A stretch of DNA of 64,000 nt. Source: AWTP1-13 sp963840075 (GTDB lineage Bacteria; Pseudomonadota; Alphaproteobacteria; Rhizobiales; Hyphomicrobiaceae). Below, piece after piece: positions 1-9,073 of this stretch. Below the pieces are notes generated by a model. That model made no database searches. It worked only from the letters and a program-made list of their open reading frames with translations, and was not told where the DNA came from. Position 1 is the stretch's first letter, and every line of letters starts with the position of its first letter. Location: assembly GCA_963840075.1 (NCBI GenBank), contig CAWIXS010000011.1, positions 124,001 through 188,000 on the forward strand, read 5' to 3'. A program made the translations under genes and the position numbers.

Positions 1-2490
1 GTCGGAGACGACGCGCTTGTGGCGCAGCAGCGACTTCGGCGTCATCAGGATCAGCGGCTTGCGGAAGTTGCGGTGCAGCTGCCGGCGCAGGATGTGGAAG
101 TAGTTGGCGGGCGTGGTGCAGTTGGCCACCTGCCAGTTGTCATCCGCGCTCATCTGCAGGTAGCGCTCCAGCCGCGCCGAGGAGTGCTCCGGCCCCTGGC
201 CCTCATAGCCGTGCGGCAGGAGGCACACGAGCCCCGACATCCTGAGCCACTTGCGCTCGGCGGAGGAGATGAACTGGTCGAACACCACCTGCGCACCGTT
301 GGCGAAGTCGCCGAACTGCGCCTCCCACATGACCAGCGCGTCGGGCTCGGCCAGGGTGTAGCCGTACTCGAAGGCGAGCACCGCCTCCTCCGACAGCATC
401 GAGTTGATGACCTCGAAGCGGGCCTGGTCCGGCGCGACGTGCTTCAAGGGTGTGTACTGGCGCTCGCCCTCCTGGTCGACCAGCACGGAATGGCGCTGCG
501 AGAAGGTGCCGCGCTCGCTGTCCTGCCCCGACAGGCGCACGGGAAAGCCCTCCTTCAGCAGCGTCCCGAACGCCAGGTGCTCGGCCATGGCCCAGTCGAT
601 GCCGGTGCCGGTTTCCACCATCTCGCGCCGGCGCTGCAGCAGGCGCTGGATGGTGCGGTGTGCGTTGAAGTCCTGCGGGATCGTCGTGATGCGCCGGCCT
701 ATCTCTCTCAGCGTGTCGATCGGCACGCCCGTCGTGCCGCGCCGCTCGTCGCCTTCGGCGAGGCTCATCTTGGACCAGCGTCCGTCGAGCCAGTCGGCCT
801 TGTTCGGCCGGTAGCCTTCCGAGACGGCGAGCTCCGCGTCCAGATGCGCGCGGAAGCGGCTGCGCATGTCCTCGATCTCGGGCGCGGTGACCACGCCCTC
901 CTCGATCAGGCGCTTGCCGTAGACCTCCACCGCGCTCGGATGGCTGCGGATGGCGCGGTACATCAGGGGCTGCGTGAACGCCGGCTCGTCCGACTCGTTG
1001 TGGCCGAAGCGGCGGTAGCAGAACATGTCGATCACCACCGGCTTCTGGAAGCGCATGCGGAACTCGGTGGCGATCTTGGCCACGTGCACCACGGCTTCCG
1101 GGTCGTCGCCGTTCACGTGGAAGATCGGCGCCTCCACCATCTTGGCCACGTCCGAGCAGTAGGGCGAGGAGCGCGAGAAGCGCGGCGCCGTGGTGAAGCC
1201 GATCTGGTTGTTGATGATGAAGTGGATCGAGCCACCGGTGCGGTGCCCCTTGAGCCCCGAGAGGCCGAAGCATTCCGCCACCACGCCCTGGCCGGCGAAC
1301 GCCGCGTCGCCGTGGATCAGCAGCGGCAGGACGGGGGTGCGCTCGCCGGGCTTGCAGCCGTGCTGGTCCTGCTTGGCGCGCACCTTCCCAAGCACAACCG
1401 GGTCGACGATCTCCAGGTGCGAGGGGTTGGCGGTGAGGGAGAGGTGCACGGTGTTGCCGTCGAAGGCGCGGTCCGAGGAGGCACCGAGGTGATACTTCAC
1501 GTCGCCCGAGCCCTCCACGTCGTCGGGCTTGAACGAGCCGCCCTTGAACTCGTTGAACATCGCGCGGTAGGGCTTGCTCATGACGTTGCCGAGCACGTTG
1601 AGGCGCCCGCGGTGCGCCATGCCGATCACGATCTCCTTGATGCCGAGCTGGCCGCCGCGCTTGATGATCTGCTCCAGCGCGGGGATCATCGCCTCGCCGC
1701 CGTCGAGGCCGAAGCGCTTGGTGCCGGTGTACTTCACGTCGGCGAACTTCTCGAACACCTCCGCCTCGATCAGCTTGTTCAGGATCGCGCGCTTGCCTTC
1801 CGGCGTGAACGCAATATGCTTGTCGCGGCCCTCGATGCGCTCCTGAATCCACGACTTCTGCGCCGGCGCCGTGATGTGCATGAACTCGACGCCGATGTGG
1901 CGGCAGTAGGTGCGCTTCAGGATCTTCAGGATCTCGCGGATGGTCGCGGTCTCCAGCCCAAGCACCCTGTCGATGAAGATCGGGCGGTCGATGTCGGCCT
2001 CGGTGAAACCGTAGAAGTCGGGACGCAGCTCGCGGTGCTTCTTGCGCTCGGCGATGCCCAGGGGGTCGAGGTCGGCGACCAGGTGGCCCATGGCACGGTA
2101 GGCGCGGATCAGCATGAGCGCGCGGATGCTGTCCTGGGTGGCGCGGAGCGACGCGGCCGGGCTCAGGTCGACGCCGGCGACGCTGGCGCGGGCCTGCAGT
2201 CGCTCGCGGATGCGCTGCTCGGTGGCCTCGTAGTCGCCGGTGAGCGCGGCGAGGAGGTCGCGGTCGCCCTCCTTGGCGATCTGCTCCAGAGGCCGCGCCC
2301 AGGACGGCCCCTCGTGGCCGTTGCCGGCCGGGCGCTCCTCCTGGAGGCTCGCGAAGAAGTGGCGCCATTCGTCGCTCACGGAGCCCGGGTTGCGCTCGTA
2401 CTGCGCCTGCATCTCCTCGATGTAGGCCGCGTTGGCGCCGTGCAGGAAGGAGGTGCGGGCGAAGGCTTCGTTCTTGGGTTGGCGTGTCAT
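1..2490 (-). CDS. sucA: 2-oxoglutarate dehydrogenase E1 component (3' end outside window)
   Basis: This is the thiamine-diphosphate-dependent decarboxylase subunit of the 2-oxoglutarate dehydrogenase complex of the TCA cycle. The 830 visible residues read without interruption from ATG at 2490 to the window edge. They begin MTRQPKNEAFARTSFLHGAN, the usual N-terminal E2-binding region. The central part has the ThDP-enzyme segments IGMAHRGRLNVLGN and HGDAAFAGQGVV, and CYRRFGHNESDEPAFTQP follows. The C-terminal transketolase-like region (LPHGYEGQGPEHSSARLER) runs off the edge. Family members are about 930-990 residues, so roughly 100-160 residues are missing. sucB and lpd would be expected at lower coordinates. 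Confidence 0.97.
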   Translation of the reverse strand, partial: MTRQPKNEAFARTSFLHGANAAYIEEMQAQYERNPGSVSDEWRHFFASLQEERPAGNGHEGPSWARPLEQIAKEGDRDLLAALTGDYEATEQRIRERLQARASVAGVDLSPAASLRATQDSIRALMLIRAYRAMGHLVADLDPLGIAERKKHRELRPDFYGFTEADIDRPIFIDRVLGLETATIREILKILKRTYCRHIGVEFMHITAPAQKSWIQERIEGRDKHIAFTPEGKRAILNKLIEAEVFEKFADVKYTGTKRFGLDGGEAMIPALEQIIKRGGQLGIKEIVIGMAHRGRLNVLGNVMSKPYRAMFNEFKGGSFKPDDVEGSGDVKYHLGASSDRAFDGNTVHLSLTANPSHLEIVDPVVLGKVRAKQDQHGCKPGERTPVLPLLIHGDAAFAGQGVVAECFGLSGLKGHRTGGSIHFIINNQIGFTTAPRFSRSSPYCSDVAKMVEAPIFHVNGDDPEAVVHVAKIATEFRMRFQKPVVIDMFCYRRFGHNESDEPAFTQPLMYRAIRSHPSAVEVYGKRLIEEGVVTAPEIEDMRSRFRAHLDAELAVSEGYRPNKADWLDGRWSKMSLAEGDERRGTTGVPIDTLREIGRRITTIPQDFNAHRTIQRLLQRRREMVETGTGIDWAMAEHLAFGTLLKEGFPVRLSGQDSERGTFSQRHSVLVDQEGERQYTPLKHVAPDQARFEVINSMLSEEAVLAFEYGYTLAEPDALVMWEAQFGDFANGAQVVFDQFISSAERKWLRMSGLVCLLPHGYEGQGPEHSSARLERYLQMSADDNWQVANCTTPANYFHILRRQLHRNFRKPLILMTPKSLLRHKRVVSD

Positions 2491-2839
2491 GTCGATCAAC
2501 TGGGGGTTGGACCGTCGGCGGGAAAGGCCTGCAGCGATGACACCGGCGCCGGCTGGCATCAGGGGCCGCGCTACATAAGCGCGCAAGGTTATTTAGTACA
2601 GGATGTCGGCGTTCGTTAGTGCGAGAGCTCACCTCGCCCGCGAGGTGCCTGCGCAGCGCTCCAGCAGGCGCATTACAATGCCGTAAGCCAAGGAGTTTGG
2701 AGCGTCGGGCGTCATAGTGACGACACGAACGCCTCTATGAACGGGTCAGACCCCTCGCCCTCGTTCTCCCCATGACACTTCCGAGCTCTTGTGCGAGGGG
2801 CCTGACCGTTTCCCAAGGCATCGATATCGGAGACGCATC
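2491..2839. other. sucA / muiA divergent intergenic region
   Basis: These 349 bases separate the divergent sucA and broken muiA. I see no gene in them. They should hold the sucA promoter, but no element could be assigned with confidence. The part near muiA holds an inverted repeat of the GGTCAGACC family, listed separately. Confidence 0.5.
2744..2807. repeat. Family A inverted repeat (GGTCAGACC type)
   Basis: The arms GGTCAGACCCCTCGC (2744-2758) and GCGAGGGGCCTGACC (2793-2807) are inverted copies with one mismatch in 15, separated by 34 bases. The same word recurs at 4551, 41150 and 56407, and in a degenerate form at 15496. This identifies a dispersed intergenic palindrome family. It lies about 30 bases upstream of the broken muiA. 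Confidence 0.75.
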
Positions 2840-4547
2840 ATGCGTTTATGGATTGCACTGTCGCTCTCCCTCGCGCTCGCCGGGGCTGCCGGTGCCGCCG
2901 AGATAAAAGGCACGTCGCGCATCGATGCGGTCACCGTGTACCCCTCCGGGGCGGAGATCGTGCGCACGGCGCGCGTGAAGCTCGAGCGTGGCGAGCACAC
3001 CCTCCTGTTCGCCGACCTGCCGGCGGAGGCTGTCGCCGACCTCGATCCGGGTCGAGGGCAAGGCCACGGGCAAGCTGGAGATCGGCTCGGTCGACACGCG
3101 CAACGTGTCGGTGCCGCGCGCCGACGATGCGGTGGCGGCGAGTGAGCGCCGGAAGATCGAGGAGGCCATCGAGAAGCTGAAGGACGAGAAGGCCGCACTC
3201 CAGGTCTCCGTCCAGGCCGCCGAGACCCAGAAGAAGCTGATCGAGAGCCTGACGAAGCTGCCGGCCGCACCGGCCCCTGCCAACGGCGCTACCGCGGCGC
3301 AGCCCGACTGGGGCCAGCTGTTCGAGCTGATCGGCAAGCGCACCACGGAGGCGCAGCAGGCGATCCTCGACAACCGGGGTCAAGGTGCGCGAGGTCGATC
3401 GCCGGATCAGGGATCTCCAGGGCAAGCTCGCCTCGCTGGCACCGACCCAGGATCGGCGCACCGAGGTCAAGGTGCTCGTTGGCGCCGGCGAGGCGCTCGA
3501 GGCCGACATGGTGATCCGCTACCAGGTCAGGAGCGCGTCGTGGACGCCGTTCTACGATGCGCGCCTCTCCATCGGCACCAAGGCCGAGGCCCCCAAGCTG
3601 CAGCTCATCCGCCGTGCCGCCATCCGTCAGAGCACCGGCGAGGCCTGGGAGAACGTCGCCCTGTCGCTGTCCACGGCCCGGCCCACCGCCGGCACCGCCG
3701 CGCCGACGCTCCTGCCGCTGATCATCGACTATGAGGCCGATCGGCCACCGCCGCCTCCGGTGGCTGCGGCGCCCCCGCCGAGGAAGGAACCGGAGCACGA
3801 GGTTCGACCACGGGGCGCACGGGCAAGGAGGACGGCGGCGGACAAGGAGAGAGCCTCGAGGCTTCGGGCATGCAAGGCTTCGGCGCCACGGAGACGCAAG
3901 CGAAGGTCGAGGTGCAGGCGTTCCAGGCCGTCTACGGCATTCCCGGGCGCGTCACGGTGCCGGAGACCGGCGAGACGAAGCGCGTGCAGATCGACGAGAT
4001 GAAGCTCGACCCGGCCCTGATCGTGCGCGCGGTGCCGAAGCTGCAGGACAAGGCCTACCTCTACGCCAAGATCGCCACGGCGCCGGGCAGCCCGCTGCTG
4101 CCGGGCCAGGTGTCCCTCTTCCGCGACGCCGTGTTCGTCGGCAACGGCCGGCTGCCGCTGCTCGGGCCCGGCGAGGAGCACGAGCTGGGCTTCGGCGTCG
4201 ACGACGCCGTCCGCGTCAAGCATGCCGTCGCCGAGGAGAAGCGCAGCGAGACCGGCATCATCTCCACCTCCAAGACCGACTCCCGCAGCTACCGCATCAT
4301 CGTAAAGAACCTGCACGAGCGCGCCATCGAGGTGAGCGTGCTCGACCAGATCCCGGTGTCGCAGCACGCCGACATCACGGTGGAGCTGACGGGCAAGACC
4401 GCCCCCACGAAGCGCGACGTGGACAGCAAGCGCGGCGTGCTGGCCTGGGAGATGAAGCTCGCACCCGCCGAGGAGCGCACGATCGAGTTCGGCTACCGCG
4501 CCACCTGGCCGGCCGCCAAGAAGGTCACCTACGGCCAGGGCTCGTAA
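2840..4547 (+). pseudogene. muiA: MuiA-family (DUF4140/DUF4139) protein, three frameshifts
   Basis: The start MRLWIALSLSLALAGAAGAA is a signal peptide, followed by the DUF4140-type segment IDAVTVYPSGAEIVRTARVK. Three reading frames must be joined to obtain one MuiA-family protein of about 565 residues, the usual length. Shifts lie near 3040 (after LPAEAVAD), near 3380 (after AQQAILD) and near 3800 (after KEPEHE). Between the first two is a coiled-coil Glu/Lys-rich stretch. After the second come DUF4139 features such as VRSASWTPFYDARLS. The last frame ends with YRATWPAAKKVTYGQGS. Family members are named for mucoidy inhibition in enterobacteria; their biochemistry is unclear. The gene is either dead or the sequence contains three errors. 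Confidence 0.85.
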
Positions 4548-4550
4548 GAT

Positions 4551-4577
4551 GGGGTCAGACCCTGCGGGCCTGACCCC
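4551..4577. repeat. Family A hairpin directly after the muiA stop codon
   Basis: GGGGTCAGACCC (4551-4562) and GGGCCTGACCCC (4566-4577) form a 12-bp stem with one mismatch around the loop TGC. It begins three bases after the TAA of the broken muiA. The position suits a transcript-end hairpin, although no T-run follows. The copy at 41150 shares the core AGACCCTGCGGG. Confidence 0.8.
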
Positions 4578-4579
4578 CG

Positions 4580-4665
4580 TGAAGTGAAGTCGTGGATGTG
4601 AAGTCGTGAGATCGCCAAATCATGAAATCGACTTCACGATCTCACGAATTCACGATTTCACGATT
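4580..4665. repeat. Family B: tandem octamer GTGANNTC hairpin
   Basis: The left arm contains GTGAAGTC, GTGGAT, GTGAAGTC and GTGAGATC. The right arm has four contiguous inverted units, GACTTCAC, GATCTCAC, GAATTCAC and GATTTCAC (from 4630). Plus-strand TGA triplets fall at 4580, 4585 and 4599, which are three different frames. TCA triplets (TGA on the minus strand) fall at 4634, 4642 and 4650, again three frames. A half copy is at 59771. I know of no name for this element. Confidence 0.7.
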
Positions 4666-4736
4666 ACAGTGTTGGGTCCGCCCCCGGCCTTCGCCAGGGT
4701 CGACCCAGCCTGCAGCCGCGATATGAGTCCGCGACG

Positions 4737-5684
4737 ATGATACCCGCGCCGACACGCACTGTGGCATCGGCACGCTGGTCGTGCCGTCTTGCGCTGTTCT
4801 CGATGAGCCTGATCCTGGTCACCCTGGCCCTGCACCGCTTCGGCGCCCTGGGCACGCCGCTGGCGCTCAATCTGGCGCTGGTGGGCTTTGCCGGCGCCGC
4901 CCTGGCGTTTCTCGTGGGCCTCGTGGCGCTGGTCCGCATCTGGCTCACGGGCCATGCCGGTGCGAGGGCCATGGCGGTGGGCCTCCTGCTGCCGCTGCTC
5001 GCTTCTGCCGGACCACTCGGCTTCGCCCTGGCCCACCTCGACCTGCCGCGCATCAACGATGTCACCACAGACACGGCCTCTCCGCCCGCCTTCGTGGCGC
5101 TGGCCAAGCGGCCCGATGGGGCCAACGCCACCACATACCCCCGCCAGGCGTTCGCGGACCTGCAGGCCAAGGCCTATCCGGACCTGCGTGCGCTGGTGCT
5201 GGAGCGGCCGGTGGAGGAGGCCTACGAGCTGGTCGAGGAGGCGGTGCGGCGCCTGCGCTGGCAGGTGGTCGCCACAGAGGCGCTCAGCGGCGGGCGGGAC
5301 GCCAGGGTCGGCAGGATCGAGGCCACCGACCACACGCTCCTCGTGGGGTTCGCCGACGATATCGTCATCCGCATCGAAGGCGGGCCGCTGCGGGCCCGCA
5401 TCGACGCGCGCTCCGCCTCGCGCTACGGGCGCTTCGATTTCGGCCAGAACGCGAGCCGGCTGCGCAAGCTCCTGGCCGAGGTGCGGATCCGGGCCGAGCT
5501 CACGCCGCCGGCCGCGGCAATCGCCGGCAAGGCGGTCGCGAAGAAGCGCGCCGGCAGGACGGCCCGCACCCTGCTCAAGCGGCAGAGAGCGCGCGATCAA
5601 CGGAAAGCGGAGGGTCGCAACGAACGAGGCCCCGGGAAATCAGGTGCTCAACGTGCGCCAGCACCGAAAGGGACGCAGCGTTGA
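4737..5684 (+). CDS. DUF1499 domain membrane protein
   Basis: The 315-residue product has three hydrophobic segments at about residues 17-35, 42-65 and 80-102, then a soluble DUF1499-like domain (PVEEAYELVEEAVRRLRWQV, then DARSASRYGRFDFGQNASRL). The function of the family is unknown. No clear ribosome-binding site precedes the ATG at 4737, so the start is uncertain. After about residue 280 the sequence becomes a basic tail that overlaps the 3' end of the opposing MBL-fold gene by 110 bases. This tail probably reflects loss of an earlier stop codon. Confidence 0.75.
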   Translation: MIPAPTRTVASARWSCRLALFSMSLILVTLALHRFGALGTPLALNLALVGFAGAALAFLVGLVALVRIWLTGHAGARAMAVGLLLPLLASAGPLGFALAHLDLPRINDVTTDTASPPAFVALAKRPDGANATTYPRQAFADLQAKAYPDLRALVLERPVEEAYELVEEAVRRLRWQVVATEALSGGRDARVGRIEATDHTLLVGFADDIVIRIEGGPLRARIDARSASRYGRFDFGQNASRLRKLLAEVRIRAELTPPAAAIAGKAVAKKRAGRTARTLLKRQRARDQRKAEGRNERGPGKSGAQRAPAPKGTQR

Positions 5685-6486
5685 GGAGCTTGGGGTCGAG
5701 GTCGCGGTAGATCGCCGGCACGATCGCCTTCACAGTGTTGGTCCCCGCCTGGATGCAGTCCAGGATCGACTGCTCGCGCATGCGCCGGTGCAGGAGGAAC
5801 GCCTTCACGAGGCGCTGCGGCTCCTCGACCTGGCCGCCGTGACCCGGGAGATAGAGCCGGTCCGAGCGCTCGCCCATCAGCTCGAGCGAGCGCAGGTAGT
5901 CCGCCATGCTGCCCTCCGGCGGCGCGACCACGCTGGTGTTCCAGCCCATCACGTGGTCGCCGGAGAACAGGAGCCCGGTTCCCTCCAGCGCGAAGCAGAG
6001 ATGATCGGGGGCATGGCCCGGCGTGTGCACGGCGCCGAGTGCCCAGCCGTCGCCGGCGAGGTGGCCGCCGTGGGCGAGCGGCACGTCGGGAACGAAATCC
6101 TGGTCGACGTACTCGCTCCCCGACGCGCTCGTGCGCTTCACGCCCGGCTGCCTGGCGCGGCGGCCGAAACCCACCGTTTTCGCTCCGGTGGCGGCAACCA
6201 GAGCGGCCAGACCGTCCACGTGGTCGCGGTGCGTGTGGGTGATCACGATGTGGGTGAGCCGGCGCGTGCCGATGGCGGCGAGGATGGCCTCGAGATGCCG
6301 GGTGTCCTCGGGGCCGGGATCGATGAGCGCGATGTCCGCCCCGCTGCCGACGATGTAGGTGTTGGTGCCCTTGAAGGTGAAGTGGCTCGGGTTGTTGGCC
6401 ACCAGCCGCACCACGCCGGGCGCCAGCTCGCGCGGGACCCCATAGGCGAAATTCACGGTGGTTTTGAACCTGGGTGCTTCGGTCAT
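5575..6486 (-). CDS. MBL-fold metallo-hydrolase (LACTB2-like)
   Basis: A 303-residue metallo-beta-lactamase-fold hydrolase. The zinc-binding motif is ITHTHRDHVDGLAAL, and further ligands are in VHTPGHAPDHLCF and LFSGDHVMGWN. PGHGGQVEEP and a C-terminal helical region (about residues 230-303) resemble the LACTB2/RNase Z-like branch, so the substrate cannot be named. The start at 6486 (MTEAPRFKTTVNF) is preferred over one 19 codons upstream because AAGGAG lies just before it. The 3' end overlaps the convergent DUF1499 gene. Confidence 0.9.
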   Translation of the reverse strand: MTEAPRFKTTVNFAYGVPRELAPGVVRLVANNPSHFTFKGTNTYIVGSGADIALIDPGPEDTRHLEAILAAIGTRRLTHIVITHTHRDHVDGLAALVAATGAKTVGFGRRARQPGVKRTSASGSEYVDQDFVPDVPLAHGGHLAGDGWALGAVHTPGHAPDHLCFALEGTGLLFSGDHVMGWNTSVVAPPEGSMADYLRSLELMGERSDRLYLPGHGGQVEEPQRLVKAFLLHRRMREQSILDCIQAGTNTVKAIVPAIYRDLDPKLLNAASLSVLAHVEHLISRGLVRCDPPLSVDRALSAA

Positions 6487-6703
6487 GCCGCTCCTTGCTT
6501 CGATGCAACTTCCTGTTCCGAAGCAGTCGCCCCGCCGGAGCAACGCCCTGCGGGCTCTAGGGGCTAGCGCGCGGGCTTGCGAAAATCAAGGCGCCGGGCG
6601 TGCCTTGCCTACTCACCGCTTGCTTGCCGCGCGGCGCCGGTGCTGGCACGACCGCTGCAATTTCTGCATGCGGAGACCACATAGTCTTTCGATGAGGGGA
6701 GCA

Positions 6704-7089
6704 ATGATCGGCACCCGTACGCCCGTCCCCGTTGGCCATCTGCGCCGCGATGGCGGCAGCCCTGGCAGCGCTCTCCGCCTTGCCGGCGTCTGCTCAGGTC
6801 GGGCGGTTCGACGGGGTATGGAGGGTACGTACACACGAGTGCGAGTTGCAGTGAAAAGCGCGGCGGCTTCAAGCTGACCACCGCCAACGGCAGCGTTCGC
6901 GGGCGCGTGCGCTCTGGCACCATTGCCGGCGCCATATCCGCTTCAGGCGACGTGAGCTGGTCGTTTCCCGCGGCTTTCGATGCCGCTCCCGTGACTTGGG
7001 AGGGCAGGTTCCGCGGCAACACGGGGGCGGGAACCTGCGTGAGGTCGGACGGCAAATGCGGCGGCAGCTTCAGAGCCTTGCGCGCCTGA
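6704..7089 (+). pseudogene. Small secreted protein, two frameshifts
   Basis: A strong ribosome-binding site (GAGGGGAGC) precedes ATG at 6704. A frame change near 6725 is needed to reach the signal peptide AMAAALAALSALPASAQ. A second near 6820 is needed to join FDGVW to the remainder, SASCSEKRGGFKLTTANGSV, which ends at TGA 7087-7089. The reconstructed product is a roughly 125-residue secreted beta-rich protein with paired Cys, of a kind common in rhizobia and of unknown function. Confidence 0.6.
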
Positions 7090-7173
7090 GCGGCTGCGCA
7101 CGGCCGTGGCCGGGTTGCACGACCAAGCGCAGCAGGCTCTTCCCCCGGCAGCATGCGACGACGAGTTGCCGCT

Positions 7174-7893
7174 TCACGCCTCCATCGACGCTGCGCCTCG
7201 CAGCTTCTCGGCGCTCATGTTCTCGCCGATGGACAGCGCGCAAATGCGCGACAGGTGCGTGTAGGCAAGCCCCGTCTCCGTGGCCCAGGCGTTGAACTGA
7301 TCCTGGACCTTGCGCAGGTCCTTCCTGGAGGATGGGCTTTGCGAGATGTCGAGGCCTGCGTCGCGGAGACAGGTGACGACATCGCCCGACGTAACGAAGC
7401 CGTCCTTGCCGATGAAGCGCAGGAAATACTGGCCGCTGCGACCGCCGAGCCGCGTGCCGCGCTTGGCCAGCAGCTCGAGCAGGCCGACCTGATCGTCCCG
7501 CGGCCAGTCTGCGAGGAATTTGCCGAAGCTGCCGTGCTCCCTGGCGATGTCGGCCACGAAGCCGGCGTTCGCGCGCACCGCCATGATTTTCTGCGGGTGG
7601 CGCACGATGCGCTCATCGCCTGCGAGCTTCTCCCAGAGCTCGTCGGGCCGGGACAGCAGCCGCTTCGGCGCGAAGCCGAGGAAGGCCTTCTCGAAGCCCG
7701 GCCACTTGGCCTCGATCACGCTCCACACGAAGCCGGCGGAGAAGACGCGCCGCGTCATCTCGGCGAGCACGCGGTCGTCGCCCAGCTTGGCCAGCGCTTT
7801 CTGGCTCGGGACCTTCGGCAGGAGGGCCGCCAGCGCCGCCTCGCCGCCTTTGCGCTTGGCGGCACGCGCGCGAACGGTCTTGAACGGGATCAT
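7174..7893 (-). CDS. DNA-3-methyladenine glycosylase I-like protein (Tag/HhH family)
   Basis: The 239-residue product resembles COG2818 base-excision glycosylases, which remove 3-methyladenine from DNA. Recognisable segments are FSAGFVWSVIEAKWPGFEKA (about residues 52-71), the equivalent of the Tag segment around its base-binding pocket, and the helical WPRDDQVGLLELLAKRGTRL. The Tag zinc ligands are not evident, so it belongs to the divergent branch and its substrate is an inference. The start is ATG at 7893. It is followed on the same strand, upstream, by an EamA transporter gene. Confidence 0.75.
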   Translation of the reverse strand: MIPFKTVRARAAKRKGGEAALAALLPKVPSQKALAKLGDDRVLAEMTRRVFSAGFVWSVIEAKWPGFEKAFLGFAPKRLLSRPDELWEKLAGDERIVRHPQKIMAVRANAGFVADIAREHGSFGKFLADWPRDDQVGLLELLAKRGTRLGGRSGQYFLRFIGKDGFVTSGDVVTCLRDAGLDISQSPSSRKDLRKVQDQFNAWATETGLAYTHLSRICALSIGENMSAEKLRGAASMEA

Positions 7894-7983
7894 GGCATCG
7901 GCCTCGCGTTGTACCGGCGCGGAGGCCGCGGTCGACCTTGCTCCGTACCAGGTCCGCTACGGTCGGGGCCTGGCGGGCGCGCG

Positions 7984-8931
7984 TCAAGCCGATTGCGCGC
8001 TGTGGCGCTCCCCGATCAGCGCCAGGCCGGCGAGCACCAGAACGGCGCCGGCGATCTGCGGCGTCGACAGCGGCTCGCCGAGCAGAAGGTAGGCGAGCGC
8101 CGCGCCGAACACGGGCATGAGATGAACGAACTGGCCGGCCCGGCTGGGCCCGAGCTCGGCAACGCCGTGCGACCAGAAAAGGAAGCCGAGCGCCGACCCG
8201 AAGATGGCGATGTAGGCAATGCCGAGCATCAGCGGCACGGACAGAGGCATCGCTAGGCTCGCGGCGGAGACCAGCGTGAACGGCGCCAGCAGAGCGAGCG
8301 CGACGGCAATGCTGGAGACCAGCGTCACGGTTTGCGGCAGGTCCGCGGGACGCCGGCGCAACAGCAGGCAATAGGCGGCCCACACCGATACTGCCACCAG
8401 CATCAAGAGGTCCCCGATGTTGAGGCCCGTTGCCGTCAGCGCCGCAAGATCGCCGCGCGCAATGAGGATGATCGCCCCGGCCAGCGAGACGGCCGCGCCG
8501 GCGAGCTGGTGCAGCGCCGGGCATTTTCGGGCCATCGCGCCGGCGCAGAGCAGTACGACCACCGGAGCCAGGGAAAGGGCGATCAGCGCGTTGGTGGCGG
8601 AGGTGTGCTTCAGGGCCAGGTAGACGAGCGGGTGGAACAGGGCAATCCCGGTGGCTCCCAGCGCAACCACGAGGCGCCATTCGCGCACGACAGCGTGGAA
8701 GCTCCCCGCCAGCTCACGCCAGACGAACGGGGCGAACAGCAAGAGCGAGATCAGCCATCGGGCGAACGTCACCAGCACCGGATCGATCTCCGCTCGCAGC
8801 GCCCGGCCAACGACAAAGTTGCCCGACCAGAACAAGGCGGCGAGGGTCAGCGCCAGGGTCGGGGACCGCCATAGGGCGCGCAGACCACCGGGCCGCCCGG
8901 TCGATGGCCCCGCACGGGCTGCCGTCGTCAT
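7984..8931 (-). CDS. EamA-family (DMT) transporter
   Basis: A 315-residue inner-membrane protein with about ten hydrophobic helices in two EamA repeats. The first repeat starts at LTLAALFWSGNFVVGRALRA, and the second, at about residues 170-300, starts after RRRPADLPQ. Typical motifs are LKHTSATNALIALSLAPVVV and the end-loop LLLGEPLSTPQIAGAVLVLA. The substrate is unknown; the superfamily exports amino acids and metabolites. GGAG lies before ATG at 8931. It diverges from the winged-helix/hydrolase gene at 9074. Confidence 0.9.
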   Translation of the reverse strand: MTTAARAGPSTGRPGGLRALWRSPTLALTLAALFWSGNFVVGRALRAEIDPVLVTFARWLISLLLFAPFVWRELAGSFHAVVREWRLVVALGATGIALFHPLVYLALKHTSATNALIALSLAPVVVLLCAGAMARKCPALHQLAGAAVSLAGAIILIARGDLAALTATGLNIGDLLMLVAVSVWAAYCLLLRRRPADLPQTVTLVSSIAVALALLAPFTLVSAASLAMPLSVPLMLGIAYIAIFGSALGFLFWSHGVAELGPSRAGQFVHLMPVFGAALAYLLLGEPLSTPQIAGAVLVLAGLALIGERHSAQSA

Positions 8932-9073
8932 GATCGATCTCCATCCGAATTTGCATGGTTTTCCCGGATGGTGTCGCGGCCCGGCGCCCGAGACTTTGAC
9001 ACGGGCTTGATTTATCCATGAGATAGCCCTGATGGTCCGCTGACGTGGTCGGCCTGCCGTCCTCGCGAGGCAA

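Noticed and set aside
19..2619. 866-codon open frame antisense to sucA
   Set aside because: It mirrors the SucA frame in high-GC DNA, has no ribosome-binding site or family feature, and the sucA frame on the other strand is unmistakable.
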